NCBI RefSeq assembly: GCF_963675455.1
Contig: NZ_OY776217.1
Span: 2,652,001 to 2,716,000, forward strand
DNA: 64,000 nucleotides
Direction of reading: 5' to 3'
From: Emcibacter sp.
GTDB lineage: Bacteria; Pseudomonadota; Alphaproteobacteria; Sphingomonadales; Emcibacteraceae
Shown here: positions 9,185 through 17,335 of the stretch, one piece after another
Numbering within the stretch: the stretch's first letter is position 1
Layout of the letters: each line of letters starts with the position of its first letter
The notes under the pieces: model-generated
Databases searched by the model: none
Told to the model about the DNA's origin: nothing
Seen by the model: only the letters and a program-made list of their open reading frames with translations
Position numbers and translations under genes: made by a program

Positions 9185-9768
9185 CGGAAACTGCTCCATT
9201 CTTCCCGCGTGGATCCATATTCCAGTGCCGGCTGGTCATGAATAAAGAGCTCGCCGCGACGGGAAAAATCAAGTCTTTCTGCGACCCGTATCGACGCAGT
9301 ATTTTCCTTCATGATCAGCGAACATAATGAGGAATAGTGGCGGTCACCAAAACCGTGATCGCGAACCCTGAGGGCGGCTTCGGTCGCATAGCCGTGTCCC
9401 CAGGATTCTTTTGTAAAACTGTAGCCGATTTCAAGTTTTGATTTTTTCCGTTCGTCTTCCGGGCCGTTATAGATACTTTCCCAGTAGAAATACTCATTTC
9501 CGTTTTTTTCATAACCATAGAAATGGCTGAAACCGCAACGACCAAGGGGATGTCTGTCGGATTTCCTTTCCACCAGATAAGGTCCGGTGCCGTCCTTCTC
9601 CTGCAGTTCCATGACCAGATCCAGATAGGCGACATTCTCTTCATGAGTTCGGGTGCGGCCAAGGGTATAGCGCATGACATCCATATCGCCATGAAGATGA
9701 TCAAGGAAATCAATATCCGTACTGTAAAATGGGCGAAGAATAAGTCGATCGGTTTCGAGTATCTGCAT
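9181..9768 (-). CDS. GNAT family N-acetyltransferase (RimJ/RimL-like)
   Basis: Acetyl-CoA-dependent N-acetyltransferase of the RimJ/RimL-like GNAT group, with unknown substrate. The start MQILETDRLILRPF is the family-typical N-terminus, and an AGGGG SD lies about 8 bases upstream of the ATG at 9768. An open frame extends to 9828 but adds 20 residues with no family resemblance. Family features include YSFTKESWGHGYATEAALRV, the acetyl-CoA-binding region in which the canonical Q/RxxGxG/A appears as SWGHGYA, and NTASIRVAERLDF. Length is 195 residues. Its stop codon is the reverse strand of the same CTAG that ends the kinase gene. Confidence 0.88.
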   Translation of the reverse strand: MQILETDRLILRPFYSTDIDFLDHLHGDMDVMRYTLGRTRTHEENVAYLDLVMELQEKDGTGPYLVERKSDRHPLGRCGFSHFYGYEKNGNEYFYWESIYNGPEDERKKSKLEIGYSFTKESWGHGYATEAALRVRDHGFGDRHYSSLCSLIMKENTASIRVAERLDFSRRGELFIHDQPALEYGSTREEWSSFR

Positions 9769-9836
9769 CTCTGGTTCCCCTGCATGTCCTGTTCCTGCCG
9801 TTATACAGAACCGGCGAATGAGCGCCAAGGCAAAAG

Positions 9837-9871
9837 ACGATCAACCATCTGATGGATGATCGTAATTTTTT
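9837..9871 (+). terminator. Intrinsic terminator (plus strand) upstream of the GNAT gene start
   Basis: An inverted repeat with arms at 9837-9849 and 9851-9863, 12 of 13 positions complementary (a loop of about 5 bases once the innermost pairs open), is followed by AA and six T at 9866-9871. Read on the plus strand this is a good rho-independent terminator. The minus-strand U tract is weaker (CTTTTG). No plus-strand gene ends just before it. The nearest plus-strand gene upstream is the hybrid kinase ending at 9184, with the GNAT gene antisense between them. Confidence 0.75.
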
Positions 9872-9938
9872 CTGGCGTCCTTAGATTCTATGGTGCTTAA
9901 TAAGCTGGAGGGAAATATTTGCAGACAAGGGGTAAAAA

Positions 9939-11204
9939 GTGGAGTCACTGCTTCAACTCGCCATCATCTGGGCGTCCGTTTTCATTGCCAATATCTTTGC
10001 GGAGAAAACCAGACTGACACCAGTCCTGTTTTTCCTGTTTATGGGGGCACTTCTGGTTAATACCGGAATTTTACCCCAGAAAACAGATGAGTTTATCCGG
10101 GTGTTTGCTGAACTCGGCATCATTGTCATCATGTTTGCCCTTGGTTTCGAAGAAAACACCAGTGACTTTCTGAAGAGCATCAAACGAAGCTGGGGAATAG
10201 CCCTGTTCGGTGCGCTTGCACCTTTTTTTACGGCTTACCTGATTGCCGGATATTTCTGGGAAAACCAGAATATCGCCATCATGTGTGGTCTGGCGATGAC
10301 GGCAACCGCGGTTTCCCTGACTATGGTTTCCCTGAAAAGTGAAGGATTGCACCGTTCACAGGCGGCCAAAGGAATCATGACCTCGGCGATCCTTGATGAT
10401 GTGGCGTCTCTTGTCTTTGTCGCCATTCTGGTTCCTATCGCCACCGGGGCGACTATGGTCAGCCTGCCGGGCATAGGTCTTATTGTCCTCAAGGCCCTTC
10501 TGTTTTTCATGGTCATCGCCGCCGTTGGCATGTGGATATTGCCGGAACGTCCGAACGGCATGTTATCACTCATTCCCGGCTTCGGCAGGCATGGCGTACG
10601 TCACATTCTTTCTATCGGCAAGGGGGAAAATACCACCCTGACGGTGCTTACCGTGGCGGTTCTCGCCGGGCTGCTGTCCCATCTCTTCGGGTTCCATGCC
10701 GCTGTCGGTGCCTATATGGCCGGCCTGATCCTGAAGGAGGAATATTTCCAGATTGTCGCGACTCCCAATATCAATCATTATGAGAATACCAAGAAAATTC
10801 TCGACAATGTGGCCTTTTCCTGGATCGGACCGGTATTCTTCGTCGTACTCGGCACACATATTGTACTTGAATGGGATATTCTTGTGGCCGTCATTCCCCA
10901 GACTCTGGTTCTTGCCTTTGCCCTTCTGGTGGCGCAGATTGCCTCTGCTGGTCTTGCCGCCCGCTATACAGCCGGTTTTGACTATGCCCAAAGTGTTATG
11001 GTCGGTATAGGAATGTTAGGCCGGGCGGAACTTGCCTTTGTGGTCATGGATATCGCTTATGTGCAGTTTGGCATTCTCAATGACGAGGCCTTCTATACCC
11101 TTATGGGGACGGCCCTGATCCTCAATATTGCCGTGCCGGTGGGGATCGTTCTGTGGAAACCCTATTTCTCGCGGTCGGAAGAAAAACAGGCGAGGGAGGG
11201 ATAG
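9939..11204 (+). CDS. Kef-type monovalent cation:proton antiporter (CPA2 family)
   Basis: Integral membrane transporter of the CPA2 (KefB/GerN-like) family exchanging K+ or Na+ for H+. The 421 residues are nearly all membrane segments. Conserved features are FFLFMGALLVNTGILP, FALGFEENTSDF, TATAVSLTMVSLKSEG and the acidic pair D153-D154 in AILDDVASLVF, where the ion-binding Asp of CPA2 proteins resides. There is no C-terminal RCK/TrkA_N domain, unlike KefB/KefC. GTG at 9939 is used, with AAGGGG 5-6 bases before it. A decayed amino acid permease follows after 1 base and has its own GAGGGAGGG SD. Confidence 0.88.
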   Translation: MESLLQLAIIWASVFIANIFAEKTRLTPVLFFLFMGALLVNTGILPQKTDEFIRVFAELGIIVIMFALGFEENTSDFLKSIKRSWGIALFGALAPFFTAYLIAGYFWENQNIAIMCGLAMTATAVSLTMVSLKSEGLHRSQAAKGIMTSAILDDVASLVFVAILVPIATGATMVSLPGIGLIVLKALLFFMVIAAVGMWILPERPNGMLSLIPGFGRHGVRHILSIGKGENTTLTVLTVAVLAGLLSHLFGFHAAVGAYMAGLILKEEYFQIVATPNINHYENTKKILDNVAFSWIGPVFFVVLGTHIVLEWDILVAVIPQTLVLAFALLVAQIASAGLAARYTAGFDYAQSVMVGIGMLGRAELAFVVMDIAYVQFGILNDEAFYTLMGTALILNIAVPVGIVLWKPYFSRSEEKQAREG

Positions 11205-11205
11205 C

Positions 11206-12034
11206 ATGCATAAATCCGGAACGCCCATCAATTTCTGGTCAGCCGTTTTGATCGGAATCGGTTCGATGGTGGGGCCGGGATATTCGCATTAATGGGTGAG
11301 GCGGCGGTCATTGCCTCCAGTGCCACTTACATTTCTTTCTCGGTGGCTTGATTGCCTTGTTGAGCGGCTATTCCTTTGGCAAACTGGGTGCGACATTTCC
11401 TTCCGCGGGCGGTGTCGTTGAATGTCTGGGTCAAGCCTATGGCATTGGTATCTTCTCCGGCGCCATGAGTGTGATGTTGTATATCGCGGCCGTTGTTTCG
11501 ATCGCTTTGGTGGCCAAGGCCTTTGGATCTTATGCCTTCAGTATGATGACCACGGGGAGTGCAATGATCTGGAAAACCGTGTTTTCCGTCGGGATTTTCC
11601 TGACTTTTGTTGCCGTTAACCTGCAAGGTCCCGCCAATATGGCAAAACTGGAGAATATTATTGTTTTGCTAAAAGTGCTTGTGCTTGCGGCTTTTGCCGT
11701 CGCCGGACTGTCCTTTATTGATCCAACCCGACTTGACACTGCTAGCTATCCACCAGCCAGCCATTTATTCTACAGTCTGGCCATAACTTTTTTTGCCTAT
11801 GAGGGCTTCCGGATCATCACCAATGCGACGGAAGACATGCCGGACCCGCAAAGAACACTGCCGTGTGCAATCATGACATCAATCCTGATCGTTATGGCTC
11901 TCTATATCGCCCTGGCTCTTGTCGTGTTCGGCCAGCTCGCGCCGGAAGACGTGGTGGCCTCCAAAGATTTCGCGCTCGCCCGCGCCGCCGGAAAGGTGAT
12001 GGAACTGGGCATAGAAGCGCCGGTACTGGAGTAA
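11206..12034 (+). pseudogene. Decayed APC-family amino acid permease (two frameshifts, 3' truncated)
   Basis: The remnant starts at ATG 11206 behind a strong SD (GAGGGAGGG) with MHKSGTPINFWSAVLIGIGSM, a typical APC permease TM1. One base appears missing in the G-run near 11269-11274, since restoring it gives GAGIFALMGEAAV. A second base is missing near 11337-11341 (FLGGLIALLSGYSFGKLG expected). After that the frame is open to 12034 with GATFPSAGGVVECLGQAYG and FFAYEGFRIITNATEDM, both permease hallmarks. It stops at about 275 residues, some 150 short of the usual length, 64 bases before the tRNA-Ser 3' end. Sequencing error could explain the frameshifts but not the missing C-terminus. Confidence 0.8.
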
Positions 12035-12098
12035 AGGCTGGAAGGTCGGCTGAGGCATTTCATTCATTGAGGGGAAGTACGGCACCATTTACAGTAAG

Positions 12099-12188
12099 TG
12101 GCGGAGAGGGTGGGATTCGAACCCACGATGGGCTTGCACCCATGCCGGTTTTCAAGACCGGTGCATTCAACCGCTCTGCCACCTCTCC
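12099..12188 (-). tRNA. tRNA-Ser (anticodon UGA)
   Basis: On the minus strand the gene reads from GGAGAGGTGGCAGAG at 12188 down to an encoded CCA at 12101-12099. The 7-bp acceptor stem GGAGAGG/CCTCTCC, an anticodon arm with loop CTTGAAAA (anticodon TGA), a long class II variable arm (CATGGGTGCAAGCCCATG) and the T-loop GGTTCGAATCC are all visible. Length is 90 nt with CCA. It reads UCA and UCG serine codons. Confidence 0.97.
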
Positions 12189-12409
12189 GTGAAATGCGTG
12201 CCTGAATTGAATTGCAGTGGGCAAGGATTTATCCCATAGGCTCGATCAGGTCAAGACTGAAAACGTCACAATCCGGTAATGTCCTATTAATGGGTTGAAA
12301 ATATACTGTAAATGGTCTTTTATGCCTTGATGTGGTCACGATTTTTACAGATGATCGGGGCGTAAACACCGGTAAAACCGAATAATTCAGCTATAGAGGT
12401 CCGTTTAGC

Positions 12410-13456
12410 GTGAAAAAAACAGGGATATTGCTCAGCTTCTTCCTTTCCATTCTTGTTTCTCTCTCTTCGCTGCAGGCGGAAGAAAAAATTATTCCTGACA
12501 ATCCGCAACCCTTTGGGGTCTGGCTTGAAGAACTCAAGGCTGAAGCCCTTGGTAATGGGATAAGCGCGGAAACATTGCGACAGGCCCTGGCCAATATTGA
12601 ACCAATACCGAGAATCATCGAGCTTGACCGCAAGCAGCCGGAATTCACCCAGACCTATGAAGAGTATATCTCTCGCCGGGTCAGTCCGACACGGATTGCC
12701 AAAGGACGTGAAAAGATCGGTGAATTTTCCAGTGTCCTCACACCGGTGTCAGACAATATGGGGGTCCAGGATCGATTCATTGCAGCCATCTGGGGCATGG
12801 AAACAAACTATGGCGGCTATACCGGCGGTTACAACGTGATTGCCGCCCTCGCCACACTGGCCTATGACATGCGGCGCCCGGATTTCTTCCGCAAGGAGCT
12901 GCTCCGGGCGTTGGAAATTCTCGACCAGGGACATATCGCCCCCGAGGATATGAAGGGAAGCTGGGCCGGGGCCATGGGGCAAGGCCAGTTCATGCCGTCC
13001 AGTTTTTTTGCCTATGCCTATGATTTTGACGGGGACGGCCGCAAGGATATCTGGATCGATGAAGCCGACGTATTTGCCTCTATCGCCAATTACCTGAAGA
13101 AGCACGGCTGGCAGGCCGACCAGACCTGGGGCAGGGAAGTCAGCCTTCCCGAAGATGTCGACGGCCTGTGGGAAAAAGTCAAACAGAAGGAAAAAATCAA
13201 AAGCTGCCGGCGGGCTCTCAAGGACCACAGCAAACAGCTCACCCTTGAGGAATGGAAAGCTCTTGGTGTGAAAACCAAATTCGGCGGTGATCTGCCTGAT
13301 GTCGGGGATCGTCCTTTCAAGGCCTCTCTGGTGATGCCGGCGGGCAAGGACGGTCCGGCCTACCTGACCTATGAAAATTTCCGCTCGATCCTGAAATATA
13401 ACTGTTCCAATTATTATGCTCTGGGCGTCAGCCTGTTGTCGGATGAATTGAAATGA
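12410..13456 (+). CDS. mltB: Lytic murein transglycosylase (MltB family)
   Basis: Periplasmic lytic transglycosylase cleaving the MurNAc-GlcNAc bond of peptidoglycan to form anhydromuropeptides. The 348-residue protein has a signal peptide (KKTGILLSFFLSILVSLSSLQA) with no lipobox, then the SLT_2 domain. The catalytic Glu is E131 in GMETNYGG, followed by family-typical AALATLAYD, FFRKELLRAL and GSWAGAMGQGQFMPSSF. The DFDGDGRKDIW segment is the conserved metal-binding-like stretch. GTG at 12410 is used with AGAGGT 10 bases upstream. It overlaps the next gene, rlpA, by 4 bases (ATGA), pairing two transglycosylases in one operon. Confidence 0.93.
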   Translation: MKKTGILLSFFLSILVSLSSLQAEEKIIPDNPQPFGVWLEELKAEALGNGISAETLRQALANIEPIPRIIELDRKQPEFTQTYEEYISRRVSPTRIAKGREKIGEFSSVLTPVSDNMGVQDRFIAAIWGMETNYGGYTGGYNVIAALATLAYDMRRPDFFRKELLRALEILDQGHIAPEDMKGSWAGAMGQGQFMPSSFFAYAYDFDGDGRKDIWIDEADVFASIANYLKKHGWQADQTWGREVSLPEDVDGLWEKVKQKEKIKSCRRALKDHSKQLTLEEWKALGVKTKFGGDLPDVGDRPFKASLVMPAGKDGPAYLTYENFRSILKYNCSNYYALGVSLLSDELK

Positions 13457-14319
13457 TGATGGTTCGCCATTTACTTGTTTTGTTCCTTCTGGCCGCTCTC
13501 GGGGCCTGTTCCTCGATGCCGGGTGGTGGACCGGTAAGCCAGACCAAAGGCGAGTACAAGGTTGGAAATCCATACAAAGTAGCCGGAAAGGTTTATGTTC
13601 CCGAAGAAGACCCACATTATCTAGCTGAGGGGATGGCGTCCTGGTACGGCCCCAAGTTTCATGGCCGCAGGACAGCCAACGGCGAAACCTTCAATATGAA
13701 TGCCCTGACTGCGGCCCATACCACTCTGCCCATGCCCAGTTATGTGCGGGTGACCAATCTGGAGAATGGCCGGTCCCTGATCCTGAAGGTCAATGACCGG
13801 GGCCCGTTTGTCGGAGACCGGCTGATTGATGTCTCGCGCCGCTCCGCCCAGTTGCTCGGTTTTGAACAACAGGGCGTGACCCGGGTCAGGGTCGAGGCCG
13901 TCTCGGGGCCGGATGCCCGGCCGACGACAGCCTTCGCACGAAACAATGTTGCGCCCAAACCTGCTGTTGCCCAGAAAGCACCTGTGGTGCTGGCCCGGAA
14001 TAGTCCGGCTCAGACCCCGACACTGCCGACAGTTGCAAAAGACGAAGTCATCGTGCAGTCACTGGAAGACGAAGAACAGACTTCCGATGCCGGCAGTATT
14101 TACGTGCAGATCGGGGCTTTTGCCGACAAGCTTCGAGCCCAGATGGTGGCGGATGATATCCGGCATGTGGGCAGGACACTTCTGGAGCTGGTCGACATTA
14201 ATGGCCAGAGACTGTACCGTGTCAGGATCGGCCCCCTTCAGTCACAGAAAAGAGCCGATGAGACCCTTGGCCGGGCACTGGCCTGGGGGCATAATACCGC
14301 AAGAATAGTTTTGGATTGA
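13453..14319 (+). CDS. rlpA: Septal ring lytic transglycosylase RlpA (DPBB plus SPOR domains)
   Basis: Outer-membrane lipoprotein that cleaves denuded glycan strands at the septum. The signal peptide ends in a lipobox (LGAC). The double-psi beta-barrel begins GMASWYGPKFHGRRTANGE. The residues known to be catalytic in Pseudomonas RlpA are conserved, H89 in AAHTTLP and D115 in NDRGPF. A low-complexity Ala/Pro linker leads to a SPOR domain in the last 75 residues (YVQIGAFADKLRAQMVADDI ... YRVRIGPL), which targets denuded septal peptidoglycan. Length is 288 residues. The start overlaps the mltB stop by 4 bases. The next gene is a DD-carboxypeptidase, the classical rlpA-dac pair. Confidence 0.95.
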   Translation: MMMVRHLLVLFLLAALGACSSMPGGGPVSQTKGEYKVGNPYKVAGKVYVPEEDPHYLAEGMASWYGPKFHGRRTANGETFNMNALTAAHTTLPMPSYVRVTNLENGRSLILKVNDRGPFVGDRLIDVSRRSAQLLGFEQQGVTRVRVEAVSGPDARPTTAFARNNVAPKPAVAQKAPVVLARNSPAQTPTLPTVAKDEVIVQSLEDEEQTSDAGSIYVQIGAFADKLRAQMVADDIRHVGRTLLELVDINGQRLYRVRIGPLQSQKRADETLGRALAWGHNTARIVLD

Positions 14320-14345
14320 ATGATAACCGGTAACGGAAAGAAATA

Positions 14346-15533
14346 ATGTTGAGGAATTTTGGAAGACAATTGGCGTCCTTTGGTTTTGTTCTGGCTCTGG
14401 CGGGAATAGTTGCCGCTTCTGCGACAGCAGGAGCCTCCGCCCAGGCCATTAAAACAGTAGCCGAAGAGGCTATTCTTATCGAAGGGTCCACCGGCGCCGT
14501 GCTGTTTGAGAAAGAAGCCGACACGCAGATGCCGCCCTCTTCCATGAGCAAGCTGATGACTGTGTACCTGGCCTTCGAGAAACTCAAGGACGGTGTAATT
14601 ACCCCGCAGGATGAGTTCGAGGTCAGTGAGCCGACCTACCGTAAATGGCGCCTCCAGGGGTCAACCATGTTCCTGAATGCGGGTGACCGGGTCACTGTCC
14701 ATGACCTGCTTTTGGGAATTATCGTTCAGAGCGGCAATGATGCCTGCGTCGTATTGGCGGAGAGCCTGGCCGGATCGGAAGAGATATTCGTGGAATGGAT
14801 GAATGCCAAGGCGAAAGAACTTGGCATGAACAACAGCCATTTTACCAACGTGAACGGCTGGCCGGACGAGGACCATTATATGACGGCCCGGGATCTGGCG
14901 ACACTGACCCAGGCTATGATCGCCAATTTCCCCGAATATTACCCGATGTTTGCGGAAAGGAACTTCACCTATGCAGGTATCCCCCAGTCAAACCGCAATC
15001 CCATACTGTACAGCATGGAAGAAGCAGACGGCCTCAAGACTGGACACACTGAGGCCGGCGGCTATGGCCTGACAGCCTCTGCCGTCAAGGGTGGTCGCCG
15101 TCTGATCCTGGTACTGAATGGCATGTCCAGTGAAAAGGTGCGGGCCCGGGAATCAGAAAGACTATTGACCTTTGGATTCCGGAATTTTGACATTTACCCG
15201 CTTCTCAAAGCGGGGCAGGTGCTGGACAAAGCGAATGTCTGGCTTGGGGAAACCGACCAGGTTTCCCTGGTCATCGAAAATGATGTTACCCTGTCCCTGA
15301 GCAAACAGGCCCGGCGAAAAATGAAAGCCAAGGTTGTTTATGACGGTCCGATTCAGGCCCCCATCGTCAAGGGGCAACCGATAGCGACCCTGGAAATTAC
15401 ATCAAGTGACATGAAAACAATAACTCTGCCGCTTGTGGCCGGGGAAAATATCTCCGAGCTTGGCGGGTTTAGCCGGCTCAAGGCCGCGTTCAACTATATG
15501 CTGATTGGATCTTCCGGACAGGGCGATGACTGA
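14346..15533 (+). CDS. D-alanyl-D-alanine carboxypeptidase (PBP5/6 family)
   Basis: Low-molecular-mass penicillin-binding protein that trims the terminal D-Ala of peptidoglycan stem peptides. The three serine-hydrolase motifs are S66xxK69 (SSMSKLM), S129xN131 (SGNDACV) and K231-T-G (LKTGHTEAGGYGL). The N-terminus is a signal peptide (FGFVLALAGIVAASATAGASA). The C-terminal beta domain (residues about 285-375) is the PBP5_C domain, which normally ends in an amphipathic membrane anchor. Here the tail SRLKAAFNYMLIGSS could serve that role. Length is 395 residues. It overlaps tmk by 8 bases, linking wall genes to a DNA-metabolism cluster in one transcript. Confidence 0.95.
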   Translation: MLRNFGRQLASFGFVLALAGIVAASATAGASAQAIKTVAEEAILIEGSTGAVLFEKEADTQMPPSSMSKLMTVYLAFEKLKDGVITPQDEFEVSEPTYRKWRLQGSTMFLNAGDRVTVHDLLLGIIVQSGNDACVVLAESLAGSEEIFVEWMNAKAKELGMNNSHFTNVNGWPDEDHYMTARDLATLTQAMIANFPEYYPMFAERNFTYAGIPQSNRNPILYSMEEADGLKTGHTEAGGYGLTASAVKGGRRLILVLNGMSSEKVRARESERLLTFGFRNFDIYPLLKAGQVLDKANVWLGETDQVSLVIENDVTLSLSKQARRKMKAKVVYDGPIQAPIVKGQPIATLEITSSDMKTITLPLVAGENISELGGFSRLKAAFNYMLIGSSGQGDD

Positions 15534-16185
15534 CAGCTATCGCGGAAAATTTATTACCTTTGAAGGCGGCGAGGGAGTCGGCAAATCGACACAGGCCATA
15601 AAACTTCGCGAATATCTCGAGGGGAATGGCCTGGATGTTGTGCTGACCCGGGAACCCGGCGGCTCCCCTGGAGCCGAGGAAATCAGGCAGTTGCTTGTCA
15701 CCGGCGGTACCGACAAATGGCATGGCATGACGGAAACGCTGCTGCATTATGCGGCCCGGGCAGAACATCTCGAGACAACTATCCTACCAGCCCTTCGTCG
15801 CGGTGCCTGGGTTATTTGCGACCGTTATGCCGATAGTACCCTGGCCTATCAGGGATACGGGCAGGGGCAGGATGTAGACAAAATCATCCAGTTGCATAAA
15901 CTTGTCACCGATGACTTCTGGCCTGATCTGACCCTTCTTCTGGACGGCGGTGTCAAGCTTGGCCTGAACCGTGCGCGCAAGCGGGATGACATGGTGGAGC
16001 AGAAAATCCGGGAAGACAGGTATGAACGGATGGGGGAAGATTTTCATCAGACCCTTAGAAACTCCTTTCTTGATATTGCCAGGAAAAATCCCGACAGAAT
16101 TAAAGTAATCGACGCCGAGGGAGGTGTCGATGTGATTGCCGGTCGCGTTACAGAAGTGATCAGCGAACAGTTTTCGATGGAGTAA
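15526..16185 (+). CDS. tmk: Thymidylate kinase
   Basis: Phosphorylates dTMP to dTDP in the cytoplasm. The P-loop GGEGVGKS covers residues 14-21, then TREPGGSPGAEEIR, DRYADSTLAYQGYGQG (the DRx/dTMP-binding motif) and the LID segment LNRARKRDDMVE. Length is 219 residues from the ATG at 15526. An in-frame TTG at 15505 would add only 7 residues inside the previous gene. The start overlaps the DD-carboxypeptidase stop (ATGACTGA), so translation is likely coupled. The tmk-holB-metG-tatD order is a conserved alphaproteobacterial block. Confidence 0.97.
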   Translation: MTDSYRGKFITFEGGEGVGKSTQAIKLREYLEGNGLDVVLTREPGGSPGAEEIRQLLVTGGTDKWHGMTETLLHYAARAEHLETTILPALRRGAWVICDRYADSTLAYQGYGQGQDVDKIIQLHKLVTDDFWPDLTLLLDGGVKLGLNRARKRDDMVEQKIREDRYERMGEDFHQTLRNSFLDIARKNPDRIKVIDAEGGVDVIAGRVTEVISEQFSME

Positions 16186-16193
16186 GACAAGGC

Positions 16194-17303
16194 GTGGACA
16201 TTGAAGATGTACCCCCATCCCGGCAATGCAAGAAGGTTATCGGTCACCGGCAGGCCCAGGACCTGTTCCTGGAAGCCTTTACAGCCGAAAAACTGCATCA
16301 TGCCTGGCTGATTACCGGCCCGCGGGGCGTGGGCAAGGCGTCTCTTGCCTTTTCCATGGCGAGATTTCTTCTTCATAACCCACCCGTTTCCGATGACGGG
16401 CCGGGGCTATTTGGTGACGTTCTCGATCCTGTTTGTCCTGAAAGCCTGACCACCGACCCGGAAAGCCCGGTAAATCACCGCATTACTGCCGGCAGTCATC
16501 CGGACCTGATCTGTATTGAGCGTTCCGTTGACGAGAAAACCGGCAAGAAACGGAACGAAATTCTGGTCAATGATGTGCGCCGCCTGCAGGGGTTTTACAA
16601 TACCACATCGGGCGAGGGCGGATGGCGCGTCGCCATCATCGACAGTGCTGACGAGCTTAACCGCAATGCGGCGAACGCTCTGCTGAAGATACTTGAGGAA
16701 CCACCGTCAAACTCCATCCTTTTTGTGCTGGCCCATGCGCCAGGCCGGCTTCTGCCGACCATCAAATCCCGCTGCCGCCAGCTCAGGCTGAAGCCGCTGG
16801 ACTATCCCGAAGTCCTGCAGGTCGTCTCAAGACAGTTTCCCTCCCTGCCGGCGGAGGAACAGCAGGGCTGCGCTCTTCTTGGCGACGGCAGTCCAGGTTA
16901 CGCCATAACCCTGGCAGAACAAAAGGGACTGGAACTTTACGGTCAGATACTGACTCTTATGTCCCTTCTGCCCGCGATGAACGTGCCGGCTCTGCATGCC
17001 CTGGCGGATGACCTGGCCGGGGCAAAAAACAAGGACCGCTTTGGCCTGTTCACAGACCTTTTGACGCGATTTTTCAACAGGCTTGTCAGGGTCAATGCCA
17101 GTCCGGATGCGGGAGTAACTGAAATCCTGACCGGTGAACTTGAGCTCATGCGGTCTCTGGGACAGCGATTACCGCTTGATCAATGGGTCGAGCTATGGGA
17201 AAAGGGTGCCCGGATACTGGCCCGGACCGATGCGGTAAATCTTGATCGCAAACAGGTCGTTCTGAACATATTTTCGATGATCAGTCAGTCGCTTCGGGCC
17301 TGA
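16194..17303 (+). CDS. holB: DNA polymerase III subunit delta'
   Basis: Clamp-loader delta' subunit of the replicative polymerase. The AAA+ N-terminal module has a P-loop-like GPRGVGKA at residues 42-49, then the conserved IIDSADELNRNAANALLKILEEPP (Walker B region) and LPTIKSRCRQLRLKPL (sensor 1 region). Length is 369 residues, slightly longer than E. coli HolB and typical for this class. GTG at 16194 with AAGG upstream, 8 bases after tmk. The C-terminal collar domain is divergent, as usual. Confidence 0.93.
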   Translation: MDIEDVPPSRQCKKVIGHRQAQDLFLEAFTAEKLHHAWLITGPRGVGKASLAFSMARFLLHNPPVSDDGPGLFGDVLDPVCPESLTTDPESPVNHRITAGSHPDLICIERSVDEKTGKKRNEILVNDVRRLQGFYNTTSGEGGWRVAIIDSADELNRNAANALLKILEEPPSNSILFVLAHAPGRLLPTIKSRCRQLRLKPLDYPEVLQVVSRQFPSLPAEEQQGCALLGDGSPGYAITLAEQKGLELYGQILTLMSLLPAMNVPALHALADDLAGAKNKDRFGLFTDLLTRFFNRLVRVNASPDAGVTEILTGELELMRSLGQRLPLDQWVELWEKGARILARTDAVNLDRKQVVLNIFSMISQSLRA

Positions 17304-17335
17304 AACAATAAGAGACATACCGGAGACACGAGGAT

